NCBI GenBank assembly: GCA_020440935.1
Contig: JAGRNC010000033.1
Coordinates: forward strand, 1 to 12,668
Direction: 5' to 3'
Source: Leptospiraceae bacterium
GTDB taxonomy: Bacteria > Spirochaetota > Leptospiria > Leptospirales > Leptonemataceae
Length of the DNA stretch: 12,668 nt
The translations under genes and the position numbers were made by a program. Of the stretch, positions 1-6,570 are shown in pieces (the first letter of the stretch is position 1; each line of letters starts with the position of its first letter). The notes under the pieces are model-generated. The model made no database searches. It had not been told where the DNA came from and saw only the letters and a list, made by a program, of their open reading frames with translations.

Positions 1-1
1 G

Positions 2-286
2 AGGTTCCATAAATTCAGTCCGCAGGGAGTATCAGGAGTGGTGGTTATCGCCGAATCCCACCTGAGTATCCACACCTGGCCAGAGCTCGGTTATGCCGCC
101 CTGGACCTATTTACTTGCAGCAAAGACATGGACATCGAAAAGGCGCTGAAGCTTCTAAAGCGAATCTTCAAGCCCGGAGATATGGTCGTTGAGTACATAC
201 AACGCGGCCTGATGGATCCAACCTTTCGCAAGAATCAAAGACTACATCAGTACCGGCAGATTCAACTTGCTGCCGGCGGAAATTAA
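2..286 (+). CDS. speD: S-adenosylmethionine decarboxylase proenzyme (5' end outside window)
   Basis: SpeD is a pyruvoyl-dependent decarboxylase that makes decarboxylated S-adenosylmethionine, the aminopropyl donor for spermidine synthesis, in the cytoplasm. The reading frame is already open at base 2 and starts inside the gene with the family motif FHKFSPQGVSG, so the N-terminal part of the protein lies to the left. The self-cleavage motif ESH is intact, with the pyruvoyl-forming serine codon at 56-58. Using the known Thermotoga maritima roles, the helper serine 8 residues before it (GVSG), the processing histidine 5 after it (IHTWPE) and the catalytic cysteine 20 after it (LFTC) are all present, so the enzyme should be active. 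The GTG at 38 is inside the conserved core and is not a real start. The next gene begins 11 bp after the stop, which suggests one transcript. Confidence 0.95.
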   Translation, partial: RFHKFSPQGVSGVVVIAESHLSIHTWPELGYAALDLFTCSKDMDIEKALKLLKRIFKPGDMVVEYIQRGLMDPTFRKNQRLHQYRQIQLAAGGN

Positions 287-291
287 GGAGG
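285..291 (+). promoter_or_regulatory. Shine-Dalgarno of the SET-AdoMetDC gene, overlapping the speD stop
   Basis: AAGGAGG is a near-perfect anti-SD match that shares two bases with the speD TAA stop and sits 6 nt before the ATG at 298. It fixes the start of the downstream gene and implies that ribosomes finishing speD are delivered directly to it. Confidence 0.85.
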
Positions 292-297
292 ACAGCT

Positions 298-1203
298 ATG
301 CTTGTGGCAACTAAGTCTAGAGTACAGTCCTATCTGTCTGATGCAGCGGAAATGCGGCAGTCGCCGGTTTCCGGTAGCGGTGTGTTTGCAACCAGGGCAA
401 TTCGCAAGAACGATCTGGTAGCACTCTGGGGTGGAACCATTTACCGTGAGGATCAACTGGATTCACTACCTTCCGAGCTTCGTCATTATCTACTTCAGGT
501 AGACGAGACTCTTTACATCGGACCTGCCGACCTGGAAAGCGTCGACGATTCCGAATACTTCAATCATTCCTGTGAACCAAACCTGGGATTCAAAGGCCAG
601 GTGGCGCTGGTAGCCATGCGCGACATCGAAGCGGGCGAAGAGCTAACGTTCGACTATGCAATGGCAGAAACCTACGATCAGGAATTCTATTGCGGTTGCG
701 GTTCATCGCACTGTCGCGGAAACATTCGCGGCACCGATCCCCAGCTCCCGCTGTTGCAGAAGCGCTACCAGGGCTACTTCAGCTCCTGGCTGGAAAAGAA
801 ACTTGATGTCCGCCCGGAAGACCTGGCTGGCAAATTACAGTTCGAAGAAACCGGAGCCTGGGGACTGGTAACGGCCCTGGACCTGCATGACTGCAACGGA
901 GATACGATTCGAAGCAAGCAGAAGATCCACGATTTTACTCTGGAACTTTGCGATCGAATTGAGGTAAAGAGATTCGGGGAGCCTACCATCGTTCATTTCG
1001 GCGAAGATGAACGAGTAGCGGGCTATTCTCTGGTGCAATTGATCGAAACATCACTGGTAAGCGGTCACTTCGCAAATGCGACGAACCGAGTTTATCTGGA
1101 TGTGTTCAGCTGCGCCTGGTATAACCCCACCGAGATTGTACGTTTTGCTGCGGAGTATTTCGAAGCAAAAGACTACAACGTAAACATCTACCTGCGTCAC
1201 TGA
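298..1203 (+). CDS. SET-domain methyltransferase fused to an AdoMetDC-like domain
   Basis: This is a 301-aa two-domain protein. Residues about 20-146 are a SET lysine methyltransferase, which transfers methyl from S-adenosylmethionine to lysine. It has the N-terminal GSGVFATRAI strand, the cofactor/knot motif NHSCEPN (89-95), GEELTFDY (113-120) and a post-SET zinc motif CGCGSSHCRG (132-141). After a charged linker (147-187), residues 188-301 align with the SpeD fold: an LDLHDCN strand, then GYSLVQLIETSLVSGH, then LDVFSC. SpeD's ESH reads TSL here, yet S244, S252, H257 and C272 fall at the exact spacings (-8, 0, +5, +20) of the T. maritima SpeD residues S55, S63, H68 and C83. The domain could therefore self-cleave between T251 and S252, or could be a non-catalytic relative. 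It is tightly coupled to speD and followed by a terminator. Substrate and partner are unknown; a prozyme-like role for SpeD, or decarboxylation of another amino acid, are inferences. Confidence 0.88.
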   Translation: MLVATKSRVQSYLSDAAEMRQSPVSGSGVFATRAIRKNDLVALWGGTIYREDQLDSLPSELRHYLLQVDETLYIGPADLESVDDSEYFNHSCEPNLGFKGQVALVAMRDIEAGEELTFDYAMAETYDQEFYCGCGSSHCRGNIRGTDPQLPLLQKRYQGYFSSWLEKKLDVRPEDLAGKLQFEETGAWGLVTALDLHDCNGDTIRSKQKIHDFTLELCDRIEVKRFGEPTIVHFGEDERVAGYSLVQLIETSLVSGHFANATNRVYLDVFSCAWYNPTEIVRFAAEYFEAKDYNVNIYLRH

Positions 1204-1215
1204 GATTTTTGGGCG

Positions 1216-1244
1216 ACTTGGCCGGACCGGCGTTCCGGCCAAGT
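1216..1244 (+). other. 11-bp perfect inverted repeat after the SET-AdoMetDC stop
   Basis: ACTTGGCCGGA (1216-1226) is perfectly complementary to TCCGGCCAAGT (1234-1244) with a 7-nt loop. A weaker outer pair GAGATT/AATCTC (1202-1207 / 1255-1260) extends the fold. No T-run follows on either strand, so it is not an intrinsic terminator by itself. It may stabilise the 3' end of the speD-SET transcript or act together with the terminator 26 bp further on. Confidence 0.6.
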
Positions 1245-1269
1245 GTAGAATCAGAATCTCATGCGAATC

Positions 1270-1298
1270 AAAGGCCGCATTTCGCGGCCTTTTTCTTT
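1270..1298 (+). terminator. Rho-independent terminator of the speD-SET operon
   Basis: A 9-bp stem, AAAGGCCGC/GCGGCCTTT (1270-1278 / 1284-1292), closes a 5-nt loop and runs into TTTTTCTTT. It lies 66 bp after the stop of the SET-AdoMetDC gene and has the right polarity to end that transcript. Confidence 0.85.
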
Positions 1299-1305
1299 AT
1301 CCCAA

Positions 1306-1536
1306 CTAAATACCTGATCGGAAGGGCAGCGAAATAACTCGCCACAAAGAACTGGATTTCGGATAGAGCTCCGGATGGTCCACTCCTAGTCGCTGAGGAT
1401 TCTGTCCCGGGCGATAATAGAAGCTTCCAAACACCAGGTCCCATATAGCGAGGGATCCCCGGCCTGCCTTCGTATCCTCCTCGCTTCTGGGTATTATCGG
1501 CTGGTGGTTGAACGAAAATCCCTCTCTAAATATGAA
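1306..1536 (-). pseudogene. C-terminal remnant resembling a sterol desaturase/fatty acid hydroxylase
   Basis: Read on the - strand, an open frame from an in-frame TGA (1537-1539) to a TAG (1306-1308) encodes about 76 residues that include SLAIWDLVFGSFYYRP, then QRLGVDHPELYP, and end ISLPFRSGI. This resembles the end of membrane di-iron sterol desaturases/fatty acid hydroxylases (PF04116), where a 'xxIWDxxFGTxY' segment follows the last histidine box and is followed by 'xRLGV'. The histidine boxes and transmembrane helices are absent, there is no ATG in the frame, and the TGA blocks extension upstream. I read it as the decayed tail of a lost gene. The family call rests on recall of the motif pattern only. 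Confidence 0.55.
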
Positions 1537-1667
1537 TCAGATAGAAGAAACCTACATTAATCTACTGAAAGGCGGATGGAATAAGGGAGATGTAAAATCC
1601 TGATCTGCCGCCGCCGATGGGCCCGCCCTCGATGGCAATGGGTCTACATGGGCCTCAACGGGATGCT

Positions 1668-4139
1668 TCAGGAATTGCCCGGCATCTCACCATTCTTCTG
1701 AAAGACCAGCGATTCGGCGGGAACAGGTCTACCGAACAAAAAGCCCTGCCCTTGCTCACAACCTTCGTGGAGAAGATGTCGGCGCTGTTCTTCCAATTCG
1801 ATTCCCTCGGCGATTACCTCAAAGCCTAGATTCTTCCCCAGTCCGATGATGGCGCGAGAGATCGCATTGAGGCTTTGATCGTGGGGCAGCGCGCTAACAA
1901 AGGAGCGATCAATTTTAAGTCGATCCACAGGCAGATCTTTGAGATAACTCAACGAAGAATAGCCTACTCCAAAATCGTCGATGGCCACAGCCACGCCTTC
2001 GGCACGAAGAGAGTGGAGTTGCTCGACGATGGATTCAGCCAGGTCCATGAGCGAGTTCTCCGTTATTTCGATTTCCAGATGCGATGCGGAAAGGCCAGTT
2101 TCCTGAAGAATAGCGAATACCCTATTCGCGAAATCCCCTGATTGCAGCTGCTGGGGCGAAACATTCACGGCCACGCGCCGGAAATGAATACCTTTATCGA
2201 GCCAGAGTTTGGCCTGCATGCATGCATTTCTCAGTACCCATTCGCCCAGGGGAATGATCAAACCCATGGTCTCGGCCAGGGGAATGAAGCTGTCAGGAGA
2301 AATCATACCCTCCGACGGATGTTTCCATCGAACCAGGGCCTCCAGTCCAATCAACTCCCCATTGGCCAGACTGACTTGAGGCTGAAAATTCAGCTGAAAT
2401 TCTTCTCTTTCCAATCCGCGGCGAAGTTCAGATGCCAGACGCACTCTTCGCGTAGCGTCGTCGGTAAGCTCTTGCGAATAAAATCTGTACCGCAGGCCGT
2501 CCTTTTTGGCCCGATACATCGCGGTGTCGGCCTGCTGGATCATTTCATCGGCGCTGGCCGCGTGGTCCGGAAAAATAGTAAGCCCCAGGCTGACTGTGAT
2601 ATTTAGGTTTCGATCGCCTATTCGGTAAGGCTCGCCCAGAGTTCTCGCTACCTGATCGGCAACCAGGGCCACCTCTCCGCTGGATTCAATCCTGGGAACA
2701 AGATAGAGGAACTCGTCGCCGCCAAATCGAGCCACGGTCTGATCCTCATTCGAGACTTCCAGTAGCCGACGAGCCGCCTCCCGCAGAACCTGGTCGCCCA
2801 CAGGATGCCCCAGACTGTCATTGACATCTTTAAAATTATCCAGATCAAGAAACAGGATGGCCAGTCGCTCGCCGTTGCGTCTTGCCGTAGACATAGCCTG
2901 GTTGAGTCGTTCATGAAACAGCAGTCGGTTCGCAAGGCCCGTTAATGGATCGGAATGGGCCAATTTCTCCAGCTCATGCTGGTAATCTTTGATTCTTGAA
3001 ATATCGGTGAAGATGGCCACATACTGGCTTACATGACCGTGGCCATCCAGTACCTGACTAATCGTTGCCAGTTCTGGATACACGCTTCCGTCTTTGCGAC
3101 GATTCCAGATCTCCCCGCTCCAGAATCCTTCTTCGGCAAGAGCCGACCACATCCCGGCAAAGAAGGATTCATCATGAAATCCGCTGGAAAGCATGGATGG
3201 ATTCTTCCCGATCACCTCTTGCTCGGTGTAGCCCGTAATACGCGTGAAAGCCCGATTCACCGCCTGAATGCGAACGTTAGCATCGGTAATGACGATGCCC
3301 TCCTGGGTGTTTTCAAAGACCGTCACCGCCTGTCGCAGATCCCGCTCGGCGATTTTCTGCGCGGTGATGTCCTCCAGCACTCCGTTAAACACTGTTTTTC
3401 CATTGTCCAGGAGGTATCTGCTGGCCGTTACCAGTGCCCAGATATGATCGCCGCGCAATGTTCTAAGTTGAATTTCCCGCCTGATTATTCCCTTCTGCTG
3501 TAATTCTTCGGAGAAGGCCGCTCTTTCCTGCTTACCGTCGTAAAAGTCAGACGCTTCATGCTTTAATAGTTCGTCCACGGATTCCGCGCCCAGGATTCGC
3601 GCCATGGCCGGGTTCACTTCCAGGAACTTTCCTTCTCTTCCGGCTTCGTTGCGATAAACGCCTACCGGGAGTTGTTCAAATATATGTTTATATTCTTCCA
3701 GAGTCTGGCGATGTTTCAAAGGTTCCGTGTAATCATGAATAATCGAATGGAGCAGGTGCCTTCCGCGGATCAGTATGGGACCGGAGTAAACCTGTACAAA
3801 TCGGACTTCGCCGCTGGCCAGTCGGTGTTGAAATTCAAAATAGCGGCGCTCTTCTTCTCTGGCGCGTCTCATTTCGGCGCGCACTTCTTCGGCGGGTAAG
3901 AGATTCAGATCCGCCACAGTTAATTTTCGAAATTCCGAAAGACTGTAGCCGTAGAACTGGCAGGCCGCCGCGTTCGCATCGACAATGACTCCGTCCTCCG
4001 GATCAATCAGAAGCTTGGGCGCAGTATTCCTGCGAAACATCTCGAGATAGAATTCGATAATGTCTGCGCAACAAGGTTCATCCCCTTTCAGAAATTCTGG
4101 TAAGTCCTGTTCCATAGAGCGAATCCGACATTGCTGCAT
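1668..4139 (-). CDS. PAS-PAS-PAS-GGDEF-EAL cyclic-di-GMP signalling protein
   Basis: This 823-aa protein should sense a signal and make and/or break cyclic-di-GMP. Three PAS folds lie at roughly 30-140, 150-265 and 270-388; the third has the classic ITDANVRI, VNRAFTRITGY and FTDISRIKD landmarks. The diguanylate cyclase domain (about 392-555) carries an intact GGDEF (473-477). The phosphodiesterase domain (about 565-812) carries EAL (600-602), ITENSLMD, DDFGVGYSS (721-729), LKIDRSF (741-747) and AEGIE (777-781), so it has the residues needed for hydrolysis. The inhibitory RxxD site normally just upstream of GGDEF reads SNED, so product inhibition is probably absent. No signal peptide or membrane segment is visible, which implies a cytoplasmic sensor. 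An alternative start is Met9 (ATG ending at 4115); neither start has a clear SD. It is probably a single-gene unit: 205 bp separate it from trpF upstream. Confidence 0.95.
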   Translation of the reverse strand: MQQCRIRSMEQDLPEFLKGDEPCCADIIEFYLEMFRRNTAPKLLIDPEDGVIVDANAAACQFYGYSLSEFRKLTVADLNLLPAEEVRAEMRRAREEERRYFEFQHRLASGEVRFVQVYSGPILIRGRHLLHSIIHDYTEPLKHRQTLEEYKHIFEQLPVGVYRNEAGREGKFLEVNPAMARILGAESVDELLKHEASDFYDGKQERAAFSEELQQKGIIRREIQLRTLRGDHIWALVTASRYLLDNGKTVFNGVLEDITAQKIAERDLRQAVTVFENTQEGIVITDANVRIQAVNRAFTRITGYTEQEVIGKNPSMLSSGFHDESFFAGMWSALAEEGFWSGEIWNRRKDGSVYPELATISQVLDGHGHVSQYVAIFTDISRIKDYQHELEKLAHSDPLTGLANRLLFHERLNQAMSTARRNGERLAILFLDLDNFKDVNDSLGHPVGDQVLREAARRLLEVSNEDQTVARFGGDEFLYLVPRIESSGEVALVADQVARTLGEPYRIGDRNLNITVSLGLTIFPDHAASADEMIQQADTAMYRAKKDGLRYRFYSQELTDDATRRVRLASELRRGLEREEFQLNFQPQVSLANGELIGLEALVRWKHPSEGMISPDSFIPLAETMGLIIPLGEWVLRNACMQAKLWLDKGIHFRRVAVNVSPQQLQSGDFANRVFAILQETGLSASHLEIEITENSLMDLAESIVEQLHSLRAEGVAVAIDDFGVGYSSLSYLKDLPVDRLKIDRSFVSALPHDQSLNAISRAIIGLGKNLGFEVIAEGIELEEQRRHLLHEGCEQGQGFLFGRPVPAESLVFQKNGEMPGNS

Positions 4140-4344
4140 CTGTATTTCTTTGCAGCATTACACCTGTCACATTAGTGAGGCACTTTTTTATAACGCTCGC
4201 TAGCCCCTTTGGTCAGTGCAAAACATTTTCTTGTCAAAGGTCTCAAAACTGGTAAAACTTACAGGTTTGCGGCCTGGACTCAGTCTCAGCAAAGCCCGGC
4301 GCGCATAAAGGCATTAGAATCAAACGCGAATTCGCCTTCGCAGG

Positions 4345-5001
4345 CTAATAACGATGGAATGCTGCGAAAAGAGCCCTTAACTTCTCTAAGTCTTTTCTAC
4401 CGGGAATGCCTGTTTCCAATCCTGACGATATGTCAACGCCCAGAGCATTGCTTTTCGCACAACGATCGAGAGCGTTTTCATGATTTAGCCCCCCCGCCAG
4501 AAGAAAAGGCACGGTCAGATCTTTTACCCAGTCCAAATCCACGAGCTTTCCAGTGCCGCCCAGAGCATGATCCATCTTTCGGTCTACCACATACATGGGC
4601 GACCTTCGGTGATGTGGATCCGATAACTCCGTGGATGCATCCACGCGCAGCACCGGCCAGATAGGCAGATTCCAGCCCCAACGCATAAGCAACTGCGACG
4701 TATGCTCCAGATGCATGCTGCTTCCAATCACCTGCAACGCATCCACCACAGGTACGCCACCAGGACTCAATCGCCGCAACAGACGTATGAGCTCATACTG
4801 GCCCATACCGCCAATAACCGCCACATGACTGATGAGTGGATGGGAAATACGGATTTGCTGAATCAGCCGGCTGGTGCGCTCGGGTATGCCGCAACGGGGA
4901 CTGGCAGGTACAAAGATCCAGCCCATGAAGTCCGGCTGAAAACCGGCCACCATATGCGCATCCATAGGATACAGATTTCCGCAGACCTTGATCAAGGGCA
5001 T
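4345..5001 (-). CDS. trpF: Phosphoribosylanthranilate isomerase
   Basis: TrpF converts N-(5'-phosphoribosyl)anthranilate to CdRP, the third step of tryptophan synthesis, with a (beta/alpha)8 barrel. The frame is open back to 5112, but the conserved first strand IKVCG begins only after residue 37 of that longer frame. I therefore take the ATG at 5001, giving 218 aa, normal for the family. With that start the general base C7 and the anthranilate-binding R36 have the same numbers as in T. maritima TrpF. The general acid is D140 (YVVD), the phosphate is bound by GGTGK (148-152) and LLAGGL, and the end has GVDISSGLE and PGRKD. The usual QLHG strand reads QVIG (90-93), a mild divergence. No strong SD is visible. 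The gene stands alone, away from trpC, and diverges from the gene starting at 5082. Confidence 0.92.
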   Translation of the reverse strand: MPLIKVCGNLYPMDAHMVAGFQPDFMGWIFVPASPRCGIPERTSRLIQQIRISHPLISHVAVIGGMGQYELIRLLRRLSPGGVPVVDALQVIGSSMHLEHTSQLLMRWGWNLPIWPVLRVDASTELSDPHHRRSPMYVVDRKMDHALGGTGKLVDLDWVKDLTVPFLLAGGLNHENALDRCAKSNALGVDISSGLETGIPGRKDLEKLRALFAAFHRY

Positions 5002-5081
5002 GATACAGGAACGGTGGCATCGGACGCATCGGGAATCACTTTCCTTCTTGCAATTGTGTCCGGCCGAAAAATCCTGCGAGT

Positions 5082-5735
5082 ATGGCTTCTGGAGGCGACG
5101 AGGATTATTCACTGGAATCGTTAGAAGATGAAATCCTGGAAAAGATGGATTGGCTCAACGCGCCTTCCCGCACGCACCTGGCCGAAAGCCAGATTTTGCG
5201 CGCAGGTCCGTTCCGCCAACGGCCAATCTGGATTCATGCTCCTCTGCGCAGGCAAGATCCCGGTATTTATCTATTCCGACCTGCAGGACTGTGCAATTAT
5301 CTGACCATGCGCCGCATGGTACCTGAATTTCGACTGCGCACCATCTGGCTTCTGCCGGAATTTGTGCATGGAGCGGGTCATTCCATAACGCATCTATGGA
5401 TTCCAGAAAAAGAGATGCTGGTTTTTTATCTATGCCCGCTGCGAATTTACGGCTCCAATCAGGCCACTGAACTGGAAAAACCCGCCGGTAGCTATTCGGC
5501 GGGCAATATACCATTGTCACGACTGGAATCACAGCGCATGGATTCCTCGCCTGGAGGTCGCATGCGAAGCGCCAGGCCATTTCTGGAATCTGTATTTCAG
5601 ACAACGAAAGAAAGACAATCGGCGGATATCGGCAAATTCCTGCTTCCAGACGCGGCGCTAACGGAAAGAGAAATCCAGGATATGGAGCGCATCAGCGATC
5701 AATGGAAGAGAGAATGGTATCAAAGGAGACATTAA
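5082..5735 (+). CDS. Unrecognised protein, first gene of the pgeF operon
   Basis: This is a 217-aa protein that I do not recognise. It has an acidic N-terminus (SGGDEDYSLESLEDEILEKMD) and a core rich in tryptophan, arginine and proline (WIHAPLRRQDPGIYLFRPAG; FRLRTIWLLPEFVHGAGHS). A charged C-terminal third ends in a likely helix with REIQDMERISDQWKREW. There is no signal peptide, membrane span or familiar catalytic motif; HGAGH and the LPEF segment are the most enzyme-like parts. The stop overlaps the pgeF start as TAATG, so the two are translationally coupled, which supports it as a real gene. The start has no clear SD; Met22 is an alternative. An antisense terminator-like structure lies inside the frame at 5476-5503. 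Confidence 0.72.
   Translation: MASGGDEDYSLESLEDEILEKMDWLNAPSRTHLAESQILRAGPFRQRPIWIHAPLRRQDPGIYLFRPAGLCNYLTMRRMVPEFRLRTIWLLPEFVHGAGHSITHLWIPEKEMLVFYLCPLRIYGSNQATELEKPAGSYSAGNIPLSRLESQRMDSSPGGRMRSARPFLESVFQTTKERQSADIGKFLLPDAALTEREIQDMERISDQWKREWYQRRH
5476..5503 (-). terminator. Intrinsic-terminator structure antisense inside a coding region
   Basis: On the - strand, CCCGCCG pairs perfectly with CGGCGGG across a 9-nt loop (arms 5497-5503 and 5481-5487) and is followed at once by TTTTT (5476-5480). It points toward trpF, about 475 bp further along, and lies inside the + strand gene at 5082-5735. It would stop - strand transcription entering from the pgeF side and so insulate trpF from antisense read-through. 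Confidence 0.55.
5722..5728 (+). promoter_or_regulatory. Shine-Dalgarno that fixes the pgeF start
   Basis: AAAGGAG lies 6 nt before the ATG at 5735, which overlaps the previous stop as TAATG. This favours 5735 over the in-frame ATGs at 5702 and 5714, neither of which has an SD. Confidence 0.8.
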
Positions 5736-6568
5736 TGCCTGTTCTTACTGCCAAATACACGAATAACGCAGTCACTGCGCAAGTCTTTGGCATCGAGGCG
5801 CTAAAGGCTCTGGAAGACCAATTTCCATCGGGCACTCCGGAAGATTCGGAGCATCGAAACCTCAAGCCAGATGCAAGCGGACACGGGATTCAAGATGCTG
5901 CCATTGCGCGTAAACAAATCGAGCGTGATTTTCTTTCCTCCGAACTGGATATATCTGCAGAGCGGATCATTTTTCTGAAGCAAATTCATGGGGCCGATGT
6001 TATCCGTATTTCCGAGCTCGATCTTGTAGCCGGCGCTTTCCCGGTGGCGGTGGCCGATGGTATGTTTACCGCCGAGCAAAATGTTGCTCTGGTGGTGCGC
6101 ACCGCCGATTGCCTGCCCCTGTTCTTCCATACCGGAGCCGATGCGGAAGATGTCATTGCAGGGGTCATTCATTGCGGTTGGCGAGGTATTGCCCGCGGCA
6201 TTATTGGTCGTGCAGTAGATCTACTCACTTTCTATGTCGATCAGCGAAAGCGCGAAAAGAAAGAGATCGATCCCAGCATAACTGTCTTCCCGGGCCCATA
6301 CATCTGTCCCTCTACCTATGAAGTGGGCCATGACGTGGCCGCCCAATTCCCAATAGTAGAAGAAAAGCATTCTGCCCGGGGCCGACCTTTACTGGATCTG
6401 TACAAGAATGCCGAATTGCAGCTTGGCCGGTCGGCTGCGGCATCCAAAGCCAATCTGGAACTGATAGATCCATTGAACGCTCTGGATGAATCCCAGTTTC
6501 GTAACTTCTATTCGCATAGAAGAGGCGATCGCTCCAGAAATCTAAACGTGATTCTGGTGAGGAGATAA
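5735..6568 (+). CDS. pgeF: PgeF/YfiH-family (laccase-domain) protein
   Basis: Family members (COG1496, old name polyphenol oxidase/laccase domain) are known as multifunctional purine-nucleoside enzymes and, in E. coli, as PgeF, which keeps peptidoglycan stems correct by removing L-Ser-containing precursors. The 277-aa protein has the whole signature: LKQIHGADV (81-89), VADGMF, RTADCLPL (122-129), VIHCGWRGIARG (144-155), GPYICPSTYEVG (187-198), LDLYKNAE and FYSHRRGDRSRN (258-269). The metal/active-site trio is H85, C126 and H146. A stretch at about 32-55 is longer than usual and looks disordered. It is the middle gene of a tight operon, coupled at both ends. The choice between nucleoside and peptidoglycan roles cannot be made from sequence. 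Confidence 0.93.
   Translation: MPVLTAKYTNNAVTAQVFGIEALKALEDQFPSGTPEDSEHRNLKPDASGHGIQDAAIARKQIERDFLSSELDISAERIIFLKQIHGADVIRISELDLVAGAFPVAVADGMFTAEQNVALVVRTADCLPLFFHTGADAEDVIAGVIHCGWRGIARGIIGRAVDLLTFYVDQRKREKKEIDPSITVFPGPYICPSTYEVGHDVAAQFPIVEEKHSARGRPLLDLYKNAELQLGRSAAASKANLELIDPLNALDESQFRNFYSHRRGDRSRNLNVILVRR
6560..6564 (+). promoter_or_regulatory. Shine-Dalgarno supporting a GTG start
   Basis: AGGAG lies within the last codons of pgeF and 6 nt before GTG at 6571. This supports that GTG over the ATG at 6592. Confidence 0.7.
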
Positions 6569-6570
6569 CT

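Larger units (their letters stand above)
1204..1667. other. 464-bp region between convergent genes with no intact gene
   Basis: This spacer separates the ends of two convergent genes. It holds, in order, an 11-bp hairpin, an intrinsic terminator for the + strand operon and a - strand coding remnant (1306-1536). In 1537-1667 I see no coding frame, RNA gene or clear terminator for the - strand GGDEF-EAL gene that ends at 1668. A 23-codon frame on the + strand (1532-1603) has no ribosome binding site. Confidence 0.6.

Noticed and set aside
1532..1603. 23-codon + strand frame starting ATGAATCAG
   Set aside because: No ribosome binding site, no resemblance to a known small protein, and it overlaps only the edge of the desaturase-like remnant.
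4140..4344. Promoter for the GGDEF-EAL gene (TTGACA on the - strand at 4232-4237) and a trpF terminator
   Set aside because: No acceptable -10 box falls 16-18 bp from TTGACA, and the palindrome GCGAATTCGC at 4326-4335 lacks a T-run; nothing in this 205-bp gap is firm enough to list.
4209..4664. + strand 151-aa open frame across the end of trpF
   Set aside because: It is antisense to a clear trpF reading frame, with no recognisable domain.
5002..5112. N-terminal extension of trpF with several cysteines (frame open to 5112)
   Set aside because: It precedes the first conserved strand of TrpF, overlaps the start of the divergent gene at 5082 and looks like random translation; the ATG at 5001 gives family-typical numbering.
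5155..5604. - strand 149-aa frame opposite the unrecognised gene at 5082
   Set aside because: The + strand frame has operon coupling to pgeF and a more protein-like composition; the antisense frame has neither, although the antisense terminator keeps some doubt alive.
5702..5734. Upstream in-frame ATGs for pgeF at 5702 and 5714
   Set aside because: They lie inside the previous gene without an SD, while 5735 has AAAGGAG at ideal distance and a TAATG overlap.
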